From Neisseria weixii (GTDB lineage: Bacteria; Pseudomonadota; Gammaproteobacteria; Burkholderiales; Neisseriaceae): a stretch of 64,000 nucleotides of DNA. Shown here in pieces: positions 18,388 to 27,997 of this stretch. Under the pieces are notes generated by a model. The model made no database searches. It was not told where the DNA came from and saw only the letters and a program-made list of their open reading frames with translations. The first letter of the stretch is position 1. The number at the start of each line of letters is the position of its first letter. The position numbers and the translations under genes were made by a program. Where the stretch lies: contig NZ_CP023429.1 of assembly GCF_002327085.1 (NCBI RefSeq), forward strand, positions 2,036,383-2,100,382, read 5' to 3'.

Positions 18388-21300
18388 TTAATCCGACATT
18401 GCCATCAGGCTGGCATTGCCGCCCGCTGCGGTGGTGTTGATGCTGCACGAAATTTCTTCAAACACTTGCAGAATGTCCAAGCCGTTTTCAGACGGCAGGA
18501 TGCGGATTAACGCGCCGTCGGTGGCGGCCAGAGCCTGTTTGCGTCCGCCCGGCAAATCTTCCAGCGCAACCACGTGGCTGATACCGGCGTTTTCCGGTTT
18601 ATCGACAATCAGCAAATTGCCCAAATGCGCCACTTCCGCAGCCAGCGGATGATTGGCTTCAATCACGCCCTGTACACCGGCGGCGGCCAGTTGCACCAAC
18701 GCGGTGAACGACTGCACCAAATCACCGCCGTAAATCCACACGCGTTTCGGCGCATGCCAGCTCAATACGTTGCGCTCGCCGGTCGGACCGGCCAACACCG
18801 ATTCGGCATGGCGCAGTGTTCGGATACGGGCTTGGCCTAAAGCGGCCGCAATCGAGAGCTTGCATTCTTGGCTGATCGGCAGGTTGTGCAGCACAGCTTC
18901 CAAGCGTTTCAAGACTTCGTCATCGGCTTGACCGACTTTGCTCAAGGTTGGCGCCGCCCACTGTTTCAGACGGCTTAAGCGTTGCAGGTAGAACGGGCCG
19001 CCTGCTTTCGGACCCGTACCCGATAAACCATGGCCGCCGAACGGCTGCACGCCGACAACCGCGCCGACGATATTGCGGTTGATGTACACGTTGCCCGCTT
19101 CAATGCGTTTGCGGATGTGATCCACGGTTGCGTCGATGCGGCTGTGTACGCCGTGGGTCAGCGCGTAGCCTTTGCTGTTGATTTGATCGATCAGACTGTC
19201 GAGTTCGTCGGCACGGTAGCGCACCACGTGCAACACAGGGCCGAACACTTCGCGCTGCAATTCGTTTAAATTGTTCAATTCAAACAAAATCGGGGCGACA
19301 AAAGTCGATTGTGCGTCATCAATGCCGTCTGAAACCTTGATTTCATGGAACGATTTGGCCGTACCTTTCATTTTACCAATGTGCGCCAACAGATTGGTTT
19401 GCGCTTCGGCATCGATGACCGGGCCGACATCGGTATTCAGCAATTGCGGATTACCGACCACCAATTCATTCATCGCACCTTTAATCATCTCAATCATATG
19501 ATCGGCCACATCTTCCTGCACGCACAAAATACGCAACGCCGAACAGCGTTGGCCGGCCGAATCGAAAGCGGAATTCAACACATCGGCGCAGACTTGTTCG
19601 GCCAATGCGGTGGAATCGACAATCATGGCATTTTGGCCGCCGGTTTCAGCAATCAACACCGGATTGTCATCGCGTTTGGCCAAGGTTTGGTTAATCAGGC
19701 GTGCCACTTCAGTCGAACCGGTGAAAATCACGCCGCTGATGCGTGGGTCTTGTGTTAAAGCCGCACCGGTTTCGCCTGCACCCAATACCAACTGCAAAGC
19801 TTCAGACGGCACACCGGCTTGATGCATCAACGACACGGCATACGAAGCAATCAAACTGGTTTGCTCGGCAGGTTTGGCGACTACGGTGTTGCCGGCAGCC
19901 AATGCGGCCACCACTTCGCCGGTAAAAATAGCCAACGGGAAATTCCACGGGCTGATGGCGACAATCGTACCCACGCCTTGGGTATTGGCGGGTAAAGTTT
20001 GCCCGGCTTCATCGGCATAGTAGCGGCAGAAATCGACGGCTTCGCGCGCTTCGGCAATGGCGTTTTGCAGCGTTTTGCCCGCTTCGCGCACGGCCAGCAT
20101 CATCAATGCGGGCGTGTGCTGCTCCATCAAATCGGCCAAACGGCGCAAACAGGCAGCACGTTCGGCAGCCGGTGTCGCACCCCAAGCGGCTTGCGCAGCC
20201 ACGGCTTCGGCAATCGCTTCTTGCGCCAAGGCGGCATCGGCAAATGAAACCGTACCCACCACATCGCCATGATCGGCAGGATTGTTCACATCTTGCGGCG
20301 CGTTGGCTTCACGCAGCTTGCCATTAATCATCGAGGCCGTCTGAAACGCTTGCGCCGCCGCTTGATTCATTTTTTGCTGCAATTGCTGCAACACATTTTC
20401 ATTGCTCAAATCCACCCCTTGCGAATTCAGACGGCCTTTGCCGTATAAATCGCGCGGCAGCGGCAAAGCGGCATGCAAATGAATGCCTTCTTCGGCAATG
20501 GTGTCGAACGGGCTGCGAATCAGCTCGTCAATGCTGATTTTTTCATCAACGATTTGGTTCACAAACGACGAATTGGCACCGTTTTCCAGCAAACGGCGCA
20601 CCAAATACGCCAGCAGCGTTTCATGCGTGCCCACCGGCGCGTAAATGCGCACGCGGCGGCCTAAGTTTTGCGGGCCGACCACTTGGTCATACAGGGTTTC
20701 GCCCATACCGTGCAGACATTGGTGTTCAAAATCCTTACCCTTACCCATTTCGCAAATCGCCGCCAGCGTGTAAGCATTGTGGGTGGCAAATTGAGGGAAC
20801 ACGGCATCTTGCGCGTCCAGCAGTTTGCGCGCGCAAGCCAGATAGGAAATGTCGGTATGCACTTTGCGGGTGTATACAGGATAGCCGTTGAGGCCGTCCA
20901 CCTGCGCCCATTTGATCTCGCTGTCCCAATACGCGCCTTTTACCAAGCGGATCATCAGCTTCTGATTGTTGCGGCGCGCCAAATCCACCAAATAATCAAT
21001 CACAAACGGACAGCGTTTTTGGTAGGCCTGCACCACAAAACCAATACCGTTGTAGCCAGCCAAATCAGGATCGGAAACCAAAGCTTCCATCAAGTCCAGC
21101 GACAATTCCAAGCGGTTGGCTTCTTCGGCATCGATGTTCAGTCCGATATCGTATTGCTTCGCCAGAACAAACAATTCTTTTAATTTCGGCAGCAATTCCG
21201 TCATCACGCGCTCGTGTTGCGCACGGAAATAGCGCGGATGAATCGCCGACAATTTCACCGAAATGCCGTTGCCGTCGTACACGCCCTGACCTGCCGCATC

Positions 21301-21992
21301 CTTGCCGATGGCGTGAATCGCAGTGGCGTAATCCTGATAGTAGCGGTCGGCATCGGCTTGGGTAAACGCCGCTTCACCCAGCATATCGAATGAGAAACGG
21401 TAGCCCAGTTTTTCACGCTCTTTGCCGTTTCCCAACGCTTCTTCAATGGTTTGGCCGGTCACAAACTGCTTACCCAGCATACGCATGCCATAGTCTACCC
21501 CTTTGCGGATCAACGGCGCACCGCCCTTGCCCAACACGCGGCTCAATGCCGAACCCAAGTTTTGTTCGTTGGTCGTAGTGGTCAATTTACCGGTTACCAG
21601 CAAACCCCAAGCCGCCGCGTTCACAAACAGGCTCGGACTGTGGTTCAGATGGCTTTTCCAATCGCCGTCTGAAAGCTTGTCGGCAATCAATTTATTGCGC
21701 GTGGCATTATCCGGAATACGCAATAAAGCCTCAGCCAAACACATCAGCGCCACACCCTCTTCGCTCGACAACGAAAATTCATGCATCAGCGCATCCACAC
21801 CGCTCGCTTTGGTACGGCTCGCCCGCACCTGCGTCACCAAACGGCGCGCCAAATCATCGGCAGCACGACGCTCCTCATCCGTCATCTGCGCCTGCTGCAG
21901 CATATCGTTCACCGCTTCGACTTCATCGCGGCGGTAAGCCTCAGTCACCGCTTGGCGCAGCAGAGTTTGTTGGGATGGGCAAATTGGAACAT
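18388..21992 (-). CDS. putA: Bifunctional proline dehydrogenase / P5C dehydrogenase
   Basis: PutA oxidises proline to glutamate. The first half holds the FAD-dependent proline dehydrogenase barrel (DGNGISVKLSAIHPRY, RLVKGAYWDSEIK, YAPVGTHETLLAYLVRR). The second half is the NAD-dependent aldehyde dehydrogenase, with ISPWNFPLAIFTGEV, IFTGSTEVARL, ETGGQNAMIVDS and the catalytic Cys in SAGQRCSALRI. There is no N-terminal ribbon-helix-helix, so it should not repress its own gene. The natural start is ATG at 21990-21992 behind AGGAGA (MFQFAHP). As read, a base is missing in CCC at 21972-21974, so that start is out of frame with the body. An in-frame ATG at 22020 overlaps the ribosome site and is probably not used. 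One restored C gives 1201 residues. Confidence 0.92.
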
Positions 21993-22247
21993 GGATTTTT
22001 CTCCTGAAATCAAATGGCATTCATTTTTAAATCATATACCAAAATCACGTTCAGACGGCATGATTTTTTAGCATACTTTAACTTGGTTCAAACTTAGATT
22101 AACTCAATAACAAAGAGACATCGTAATACACCGCTTTTTACGGTTGCTTTCGTTAATTTAGCGTGTGGGGTTTAGTGGCTATTGCCACATATAGACATCC
22201 TAAAGCGACGGAAAGATATTAGTCATCATCTGACTTGCTCCGGGAAC

Positions 22248-23803
22248 ATTTCAACACACAGCCGCCCGAAGGCGGCTGAATCTACTGAATTATTAGGAGA
22301 TGGATTAGTACCTGTTTCAACACACAGCCGCCCGTGGGCGGCTGAAATCCATGAAAAGCCGAGCAAGACGATTGATGACGTTTCAACACACAGCCGCCCG
22401 TGGGCGGCTGACCGCCTCAAACATCGCGGGCTACGCAAAAGAATGGTTTCAACACACAGCCGCCCGTGGGCGGCTGAACTGGCATTTTTTGTAACCATAC
22501 CCAAGAGATTTTGTTTCAACACACAGCCGCCCGTGGGCGGCTGAATCATCGTAAATTGGAGCAGTTTCCGGCATATCGGGTTTCAACACACAGCCGCCCG
22601 TGGGCGGCTGAATCATCGTAAATTGGAGCAGTTTCCGGCATATCGGGTTTCAACACACAGCCGCCCGTGGGCGGCTGAGTTCGTCAGGCAAATCTGCCTG
22701 TTCGGATTTCGGTTTCAACACACAGCCGCCCGTGGGCGGCTGAAGGTCTTCACAACCGAAACCGTCAAGCCATGTTTTGTTTCAACACACAGCCGCCCGT
22801 GGGCGGCTGACACAGGTTCAGGTTTTGGGGCGTTTTCGTCAGCTTTGTTTCAACACACAGCCGCCCGTGGCGGCTGACCGGACAGATGGCCGGTAATGTT
22901 GCATTAGGCGGGGGTTTCAACACACAGCCGCCCGTGGGCGGCTGATTCGACTTGTCCGCCAGACAGCTCAAAACTAGGCAGTTTCAACACACAGCCGCCC
23001 GTGGGCGGCTGAGCTCTTAGTAGCGATGATTCTACTGCCTTTTATAGTTTCAACACACAGCCGCCCGTGGGCGGCTGACATTAATACCAGCTATGCAAAC
23101 GGAACAGTCTATGTTTCAACACACAGCCGCCCGTGGGCGGCTGACACCTTTCAGGCCGTCTGAAAATCCCACTCTGTACAGTTTCAACACACAGCCGCCC
23201 GTGGGCGGCTGAGTTCGTCAGGCAAATCTGCCTGTTCGGATTTCGGTTTCAACACACAGCCGCCCGTGGGCGGCTGAGTAAATACATTTTTGAGATTTAC
23301 AATTATGTAAAGTTTCAACACACAGCCGCCCGTGGGCGGCTGACACAACAAAGCTGCCAGCAGCTACCCCATAACAGTTTCAACACACAGCCGCCCGTGG
23401 GCGGCTGAGTTATTTGAGTTTTAGATCACTTTCTTCGTTTTCGTTTCAACACACAGCCGCCCGTGGGCGGCTGACCGGCAGTGGTGTTGGCCACGCGGGA
23501 ATTTGTTGGTTTCAACACACAGCCGCCCGTGGGCGGCTGACGAGTTGGCGCAGAATATTGAGGCCATACAAACCGTTTCAACACACAGCCGCCCGTGGGC
23601 GGCTGTTCTGGTAGATGTGCATTGTTTTTTGGTGATAGAGTTTCAACACACAGCCGCCCGTGGGCGGCTGACTGGCCAAAACACTGATGCTGAAAGGTCT
23701 GTTGGGTTTCAACACACAGCCGCCCGTGGGCGGCTGACCTAATAGAGTACCTACCATAATAAAAAGCTGTAGTTTCAACACACAGCCGCCCGTGGGCGGC
23801 TGA
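22248..23803 (-). CRISPR. Type I-C CRISPR array, 24 repeats, 23 spacers
   Basis: Thirty-two-base repeats, read on the plus strand, start GTTTCAACACACAGCC and end GTGGGCGGCTGA. The inverse strand ends TTGAAAC, the usual 3' end of type I-C repeats, so transcription runs on the minus strand from the leader at 23804. Spacers are 33-36 bases. The repeat at 22248 is the degenerate trailer copy (first base A, CCCGAAGGCGG centre). The repeat at 22847 lacks one G (31 bases) and the one at 23575 ends in T. Spacers at 22545 and 22612 are identical, as are those at 22679 and 23213, leaving 21 distinct. The spacer at 23145-23180 contains an uptake sequence. Confidence 0.98.
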
Positions 23804-23993
23804 AGCCTCCTCGGAAACCCTTGCCACTCAAGGCTTCTACAGCCCTAAATCGCCAAAGTCGCCGACAAAGGCGCAAAGCGAGTATAGCACAGCCTTTTCC
23901 CGCCATACATACTTTGCTAAGTTCCTGATTGTTAAAGAACCTTCCCGTTTCGCCAACCTGCCCGCATTTTGATGAGCACCGCAGGTTGGCGAT
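23804..23993 (-). promoter_or_regulatory. CRISPR leader with candidate -10 box
   Basis: About 190 bases between the end of cas2 and the first (newest) repeat. On the minus strand a TATACT lies at 23881-23886, roughly 80 bases before the first repeat, a reasonable -10 for the pre-crRNA promoter; the -35 is weak. No gene is seen. The inverted segment GCCAACCTGC / GCAGGTTGGC at about 23953-23990 can form a hairpin just after the cas2 stop and may terminate the cas operon. Confidence 0.6.
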
Positions 23994-24286
23994 TCACACG
24001 ATCAGCGTGTCTTGAAACACATCCACCGCCGCTTTTGCGCCGTGGTGCTCCACCTTGCGCCGCCATTTGCTGCCCAAGTGGTAAAAGCGCAGGCTGTCGG
24101 TTTCGGGTTATAGGTTTTCAACAATTTTTCTTTCAAAACAACCCATTGATCGGGCGCAATATCGCACTCAAACACCGAATATTGCACGCGCACGCCGTAG
24201 TCCAAACAATGTTTGGCGATACGGCGCAGGCGCGCTTGGCCTTGCGGGTCGTCCAGGGCAATATCGTAAGTAATCAGCATCAGCAC
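23994..24286 (-). pseudogene. cas2: Cas2, type I-C, one-base frameshift
   Basis: Cas2 is the structural partner of Cas1 in spacer integration. The frame starts MLMLITYDIALDDPQGQARL and keeps the ferredoxin-like core with YGVRVQYSVFECDIAPDQW. After KLLKTYNP one base is missing in the stretch CCGAAACC near 24108-24112, so the read frame drifts into an unrelated tail. Adding one base restores [20 protein letters not shown] and an end DTLIV with a stop at 23994, giving 97 residues, the family length. The read product would keep most of the fold. Real mutation or base-calling error cannot be told apart here. Confidence 0.85.
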
Positions 24287-24307
24287 AACATTTCCCCTTG
24301 TTTATTT

Positions 24308-24346
24308 TTCAGACAGGCATTGAGGCCGTCTGAATGCCTGTCTGAA
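24308..24346. repeat. Hairpin of TGCCTGTCTGAA copies with an AG-type uptake sequence in the loop
   Basis: TTCAGACAGGCA (24308-24319) and its inverse TGCCTGTCTGAA (24335-24346) pair around a loop that holds AGGCCGTCTGAA (24323-24334). It fills the 65-base gap between cas1 and cas2. Two uptake dialects are therefore nested in one hairpin. Confidence 0.75.
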
Positions 24347-24351
24347 AAAAA

Positions 24352-25364
24352 TCAACGCATCAAAAACGGCGGATATTCCGCCAAATCGCCGCGCAGGTGC
24401 CGCGCCAGCAGCATGGCCTGAATATGCGGCAGCAGGCCGACGGCCACTTCCTCCTGCAAAAACGGATGCACGATTTTCTCCTGCTTTTTCGCCTGCAACG
24501 CCTGAAACAGCAGCTTGCGCGTCTCCGCCTTCATATTTACCGCGCCGCCCGCCTCCGCCACAAAATCCTGCAGCTTCACCTGCCCGCGGTTGATCAGCGA
24601 AAGCACCAGCCTGTCCACCCACCACGCGCGGAATTCCTCCAACATATCCTGCGCCAAACTGTCGCGCCCCGGCCTGTCCGCGTGCAGAAAACCCACCTGC
24701 GGATCCAGCCCCACCCCCTGCAGCGCACCGCCGATCTCCTTGCCCACAATACTGTAAAGAAACGACAGCAGCGCATTCACCCCGTCGCGCGGCGGACGGC
24801 GGTTGCGGCCGTCAAACGCAAAACCGCTGTTTTCGCGCAGCAAATAGCGGAACACCCGAAATAACGCGCCGCCGCATCCCCCTCAATCCCACGGATCACA
24901 TCCAGCCCCTCAGCCCGCTTCAACTGCTGCAAACCGAAATTCAGCGCCACCGCCGCCGCCTGAACCTCCGCATTTTCCCCATGATTGCGGATATGCCGCT
25001 GCAACACCCGCTTGGAAGCCTGAATCTTCGCCGCAATCATATTGCGCGCCACCGGCACAGGATTCTGCTCCGACGCACGGTACTGCGCCCGCCTCAGCAA
25101 CACATTCCCGCCCTGCCGCCCCTGCAAACGCCCCAAAAACCGCCCGTTTTCCGTAAAAAACGCCAAATTCACCCCGTTTTCCCCGCAAAACCCCATCAAA
25201 AACGGCGACACCAACACATTGCCGAAACAGAAAATATGCCCGATGGAATGCACCGGCAACTGCGCTACCTTCCTGCGCTCCTGCTCCACTACCAGCGTCT
25301 CCCGCTCCTTATGCAGATAACTGCCTTGGGTGGTGATGTAGAGCGTGTTTTGAAGTTTGCGCAT
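24352..25364 (-). pseudogene. cas1: Cas1, type I-C, one-base frameshift
   Basis: Cas1 is the integrase of spacer acquisition. The frame opens MRKLQNTLYITTQGSYLHKE and runs to GDAAARYFG, where one G is missing in GGG near 24858. Reading then continues out of frame to 24777. The correct continuation is the frame 24855-24352 (FRYLLRENSGFAFDGRNRRP). All three catalytic residues lie after the shift: Glu in FLYSIVGKEI, His in GFLHADRPGR, Asp in LAQDMLEEF. The read product would be inactive; one added G restores 337 residues, the normal length. It follows the reverse transcriptase after 178 bases. Confidence 0.88.
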
Positions 25365-25420
25365 TTGGAAAATCCCCTTGGTTTTGACCGCACTTTAGAA
25401 GCCGTCTGAAAAATTCAAAC

Positions 25421-25457
25421 TTTCAGACAGTATCTAGTTAAGAATAGTTGTCTGAAA
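25421..25457 (-). terminator. Hairpin between reverse transcriptase and cas1
   Basis: TTTCAGACA and TGTCTGAAA form a 9-base stem around a 19-base loop, followed on the minus strand by GAATTTTTC and another uptake sequence. It could attenuate transcription between the reverse transcriptase and cas1. Evidence is structural only. Confidence 0.4.
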
Positions 25458-25541
25458 ACAGTTTTATTACAGATTGGATCAATAAAAAATATGGTAATTT
25501 ATTTAATAACTCTATTGAATTTAATTAAAAACTCACATAAT

Positions 25542-27029
25542 TTAATAATTAAAAATATCTAAATTAAAAATATCTATTTCTTCATTTGGAATAATACTTT
25601 CCAATTTATCAAATTCATCTTGCTGAAAAATAAGCGTATTATTTAGAACATCAAGCATCTTACTCTCTTTTACCCATTTATTATTCCATAAAGAAATTTG
25701 CTTCAAATCACACATTTTTTCAGAAAAAAGGTAAGTATTTAAATCTGCTTTTAACATCCGTTGCAACCAAATTTGAGTGAAGCCAGAATTAGGCATTCGG
25801 CTTAATTTTTGATGAACAAGCTTGGCCATAGCCCCATGATCATCCAACCTATTCAATAATTTACTAATAATGGCACAACAGACAGGAATAACCTTTGGAT
25901 TGTGGTATGCAATATCAGTAACAATGCTAACAAGTTGTTCAAGGTTATTTATAACCCTAGCTTTTTCTAACTTTTTGTCAAATTTATTAAGCGCCACGTT
26001 CAAACTACCTGAATTAGGAAAATTGATACTATGTTGTCTAATCAATAAAATCTGTTTCTGCAAACTAATTCTATGATTTTGCGGAATAGCAAGCCAAGCC
26101 AATTTATCTTTTTTAATAGATTGAGTAATCACATCTTGACTACCTTTAGTTTTACTTGCATTTAGTTTAAAACCAAACGGCATCATAATTTCAGACAGAT
26201 ATTTTAAGATTTTCTCACCATCATTAGGATTACAAACAAAAATCCGATAATCATCGCGGTAGCGCAAAATTTTATAATTTTTTATTTCTTGTTTTTTTAG
26301 AGTAACACTTAAAATTCTGTCAATATAGCCTAATATAATTTCAGCAATGAAATCCATTAAAACTGAACCTTGAGGGATACCGTTTGTTTGTTGGTTTTGT
26401 ATATTTTGAATACTCTTATCTATAAAGTTACCCAATAATGAATGATTGCTTCGTTCTATTTTTGCGACTTGTTTGCTTTCTACCGCCCACGCAATTGCAT
26501 GGGTATAAACTGAACCATAGCAATCTGCCACATCAGTATCAAAAATATAATCGTATTCCAATGCAAGTAAAATGGATTGCTGCTCAACCTGCTCCCACCA
26601 GCTAGAGATTTGTTGCGCTTTATCAGATTGTTTATTTTCTGATTGAACAGGAATACTTAAACATTTGATTTTTTCATTACTCTGGAATTTCTTAAATCGA
26701 GTTTGCAATTTTCCCCAATTATCTTCTTTCGTTATCTCATGAACTAATGCAACATAAACTAATGGATGAATAATTTGAAATGGTCTCCAAGAGAGCTTTC
26801 CGTCTTTATTAGCATAAATCAGATGATTTACACCATCTTGTTTTCCCATTGCACTTTTAGATTGGCAAAAGTCATTTAAATCTTTTCCTATAAACTCTTG
26901 TGATATTTTTTCCAGCAAATCGGAAAAAGAAAAATATTTAGGCAAATCAATATTGCAATAACTTTCATGTTTCAAGAAAAAACTTCTTGCTTTATCCCAA
27001 TCTAACTTCAAGATAGGTGTTCTATTCAT
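25542..27029 (-). CDS. CRISPR-associated reverse transcriptase, stand-alone, Abi-P2-like
   Basis: A 495-residue protein placed between cas4 and cas1. The polymerase motifs are intact: motif A FDTDVADCYGSVYTHAIAWA (about 163-182), NGIPQGSVLMDFIAEIILGYID (motif B), RYRDDYRIFV with the catalytic YRDD at 257-260 (motif C), and FKLNASKTK (motif D). The YGSVYTHAIAWAV wording resembles the FYPSIYTHSIPWAL of Abi-P2/defence reverse transcriptases, not group II introns. There is no maturase, endonuclease or Cas1/Cas6 fusion. About 200 helical residues follow the polymerase core. The ATG follows AGGGAGATAAAA and lies 10 bases after the cas4 stop. The gene is much richer in A+T than the flanking cas genes, implying separate origin. 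Likely role, by inference: copying RNA into DNA for Cas1-Cas2. Confidence 0.88.
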   Translation of the reverse strand: MNRTPILKLDWDKARSFFLKHESYCNIDLPKYFSFSDLLEKISQEFIGKDLNDFCQSKSAMGKQDGVNHLIYANKDGKLSWRPFQIIHPLVYVALVHEITKEDNWGKLQTRFKKFQSNEKIKCLSIPVQSENKQSDKAQQISSWWEQVEQQSILLALEYDYIFDTDVADCYGSVYTHAIAWAVESKQVAKIERSNHSLLGNFIDKSIQNIQNQQTNGIPQGSVLMDFIAEIILGYIDRILSVTLKKQEIKNYKILRYRDDYRIFVCNPNDGEKILKYLSEIMMPFGFKLNASKTKGSQDVITQSIKKDKLAWLAIPQNHRISLQKQILLIRQHSINFPNSGSLNVALNKFDKKLEKARVINNLEQLVSIVTDIAYHNPKVIPVCCAIISKLLNRLDDHGAMAKLVHQKLSRMPNSGFTQIWLQRMLKADLNTYLFSEKMCDLKQISLWNNKWVKESKMLDVLNNTLIFQQDEFDKLESIIPNEEIDIFNLDIFNY

Positions 27030-27039
27030 TTTTATCTCC

Positions 27040-27672
27040 CTATTTATTATTTCTATTCGCTAAAAAAGTTTCCCCAAACAACCCCTTCACATACCCCACC
27101 GACCTATCCTTCCCCAACAAAGCAGGCTGGCAAATCTCCACCAGCGAACAGGCTTTGCAGCGTTTGCCGTATTCGGGCGGCGGGGTGGTGCCGCTGTCCA
27201 GCAGTTCGTGCACCTTGCGGATAACGTCCAGCGTCTGCGCCCTGAGGCCGTCTGAAAACGCTACGGGCACGCGGTGGCGGGTCTGCATATACCACAGCGC
27301 GCCTTCGCCGACGGTCTGCCCCGTCATTTCCTCCAAACACATCGCCTGCGCGCAAAGCTGGATTTCGTCGAACGGCTCGGGCTTGGGCTTGCCGCGTTTG
27401 TATTCCACGGGTTTCAGACGGCCTGTCCGAATATCGTGCTCAACCATATCGAGTATGCCGCTCAGCCCCAACTTTTCCGCCGCAACATGCACGCTGCGCT
27501 CAAAGCGCACGCCTTTGCGGGTTTCCGGCTCGCCCGAATCTACCCGCTCATGCAACGCCCTGCCCTGCGCGGTGAGAAAATTCTCCGCCCACGCCTGTTC
27601 GTTGTGGATCAGCGCGCATTGGCGCGGGCAGAAGGCGTAGTGTTGCAGGGCGGAAAGGGAAATGTTTTCCAT
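27040..27672 (-). CDS. cas4: Cas4 nuclease, type I-C
   Basis: Cas4 trims and orients prespacers before integration. The 210-residue protein starts MENISLSALQHYAFCPRQC, with the first Cys pair, and ends with RCKACSLVEIC, giving the four-Cys iron-sulphur cluster. The nuclease core shows ILDMVEHD and PVEYKRGKPKP (the D-ExK motif). Upstream lies a 325-base gap after cas7; downstream the reverse transcriptase begins 10 bases after the stop, so they are translated together. Confidence 0.95.
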   Translation of the reverse strand: MENISLSALQHYAFCPRQCALIHNEQAWAENFLTAQGRALHERVDSGEPETRKGVRFERSVHVAAEKLGLSGILDMVEHDIRTGRLKPVEYKRGKPKPEPFDEIQLCAQAMCLEEMTGQTVGEGALWYMQTRHRVPVAFSDGLRAQTLDVIRKVHELLDSGTTPPPEYGKRCKACSLVEICQPALLGKDRSVGYVKGLFGETFLANRNNK

Positions 27673-27997
27673 CGGTTATTTTTCTTTGTTTGGCGGTTAT
27701 GAAAAAATCCATACAGGCCGAAACCCTTAAAAAAGGGAAGAGGCCGTCTGAAATTTTTACCGTTGCGCGGGCCGGGCCAAACCCAGCCTATATGACTGTT
27801 TCCAATGTTTTTTCAGACGGCCTGAAAAATTTCAGCAGGCCGGAAAGCTCGTCTCCCAGTTTGCTCCATAAGAGAGAAAGGTTTGCGTATGCAGCCATAC
27901 CCAAACATTGGGAGCGGCAGGCATCTGCTTTTCCGGCAGAACGCAATTTCAGACAGGCATTGCACTATGCCTGTCTGAAAATTAAGTTTCTGAATTT
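27673..27997 (-). other. Gap between cas7 and cas4 rich in uptake sequences
   Basis: No gene is seen in 325 bases. It carries AG-type uptake sequences at 27741-27752 and, inverted, at 27812-27823, and a perfect hairpin made of TTCAGACAGGCA (27948-27959) and TGCCTGTCTGAA (27968-27979) immediately after the cas7 stop. The hairpin may end or attenuate the interference-gene transcript. Confidence 0.6.

Noticed and set aside
22020..22020. putA start at ATG 22020
   Set aside because: It includes the ribosome site of the ATG at 21992 in its coding region and encodes residues unlike the family N terminus; it is open only because one base is missing near 21973.
22182..23827. Several open frames of 60-133 codons with repeated THSRPWAAE or QPPTGGCVLK peptides
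   Set aside because: They are translations of the CRISPR repeats on both strands, not genes.
25542..27029. Group II intron or retron explanation for the reverse transcriptase
   Set aside because: No maturase or endonuclease domain, no intron RNA ends, and no paired inverted repeats resembling an msr-msd beside it; it is in line with the cas genes instead.
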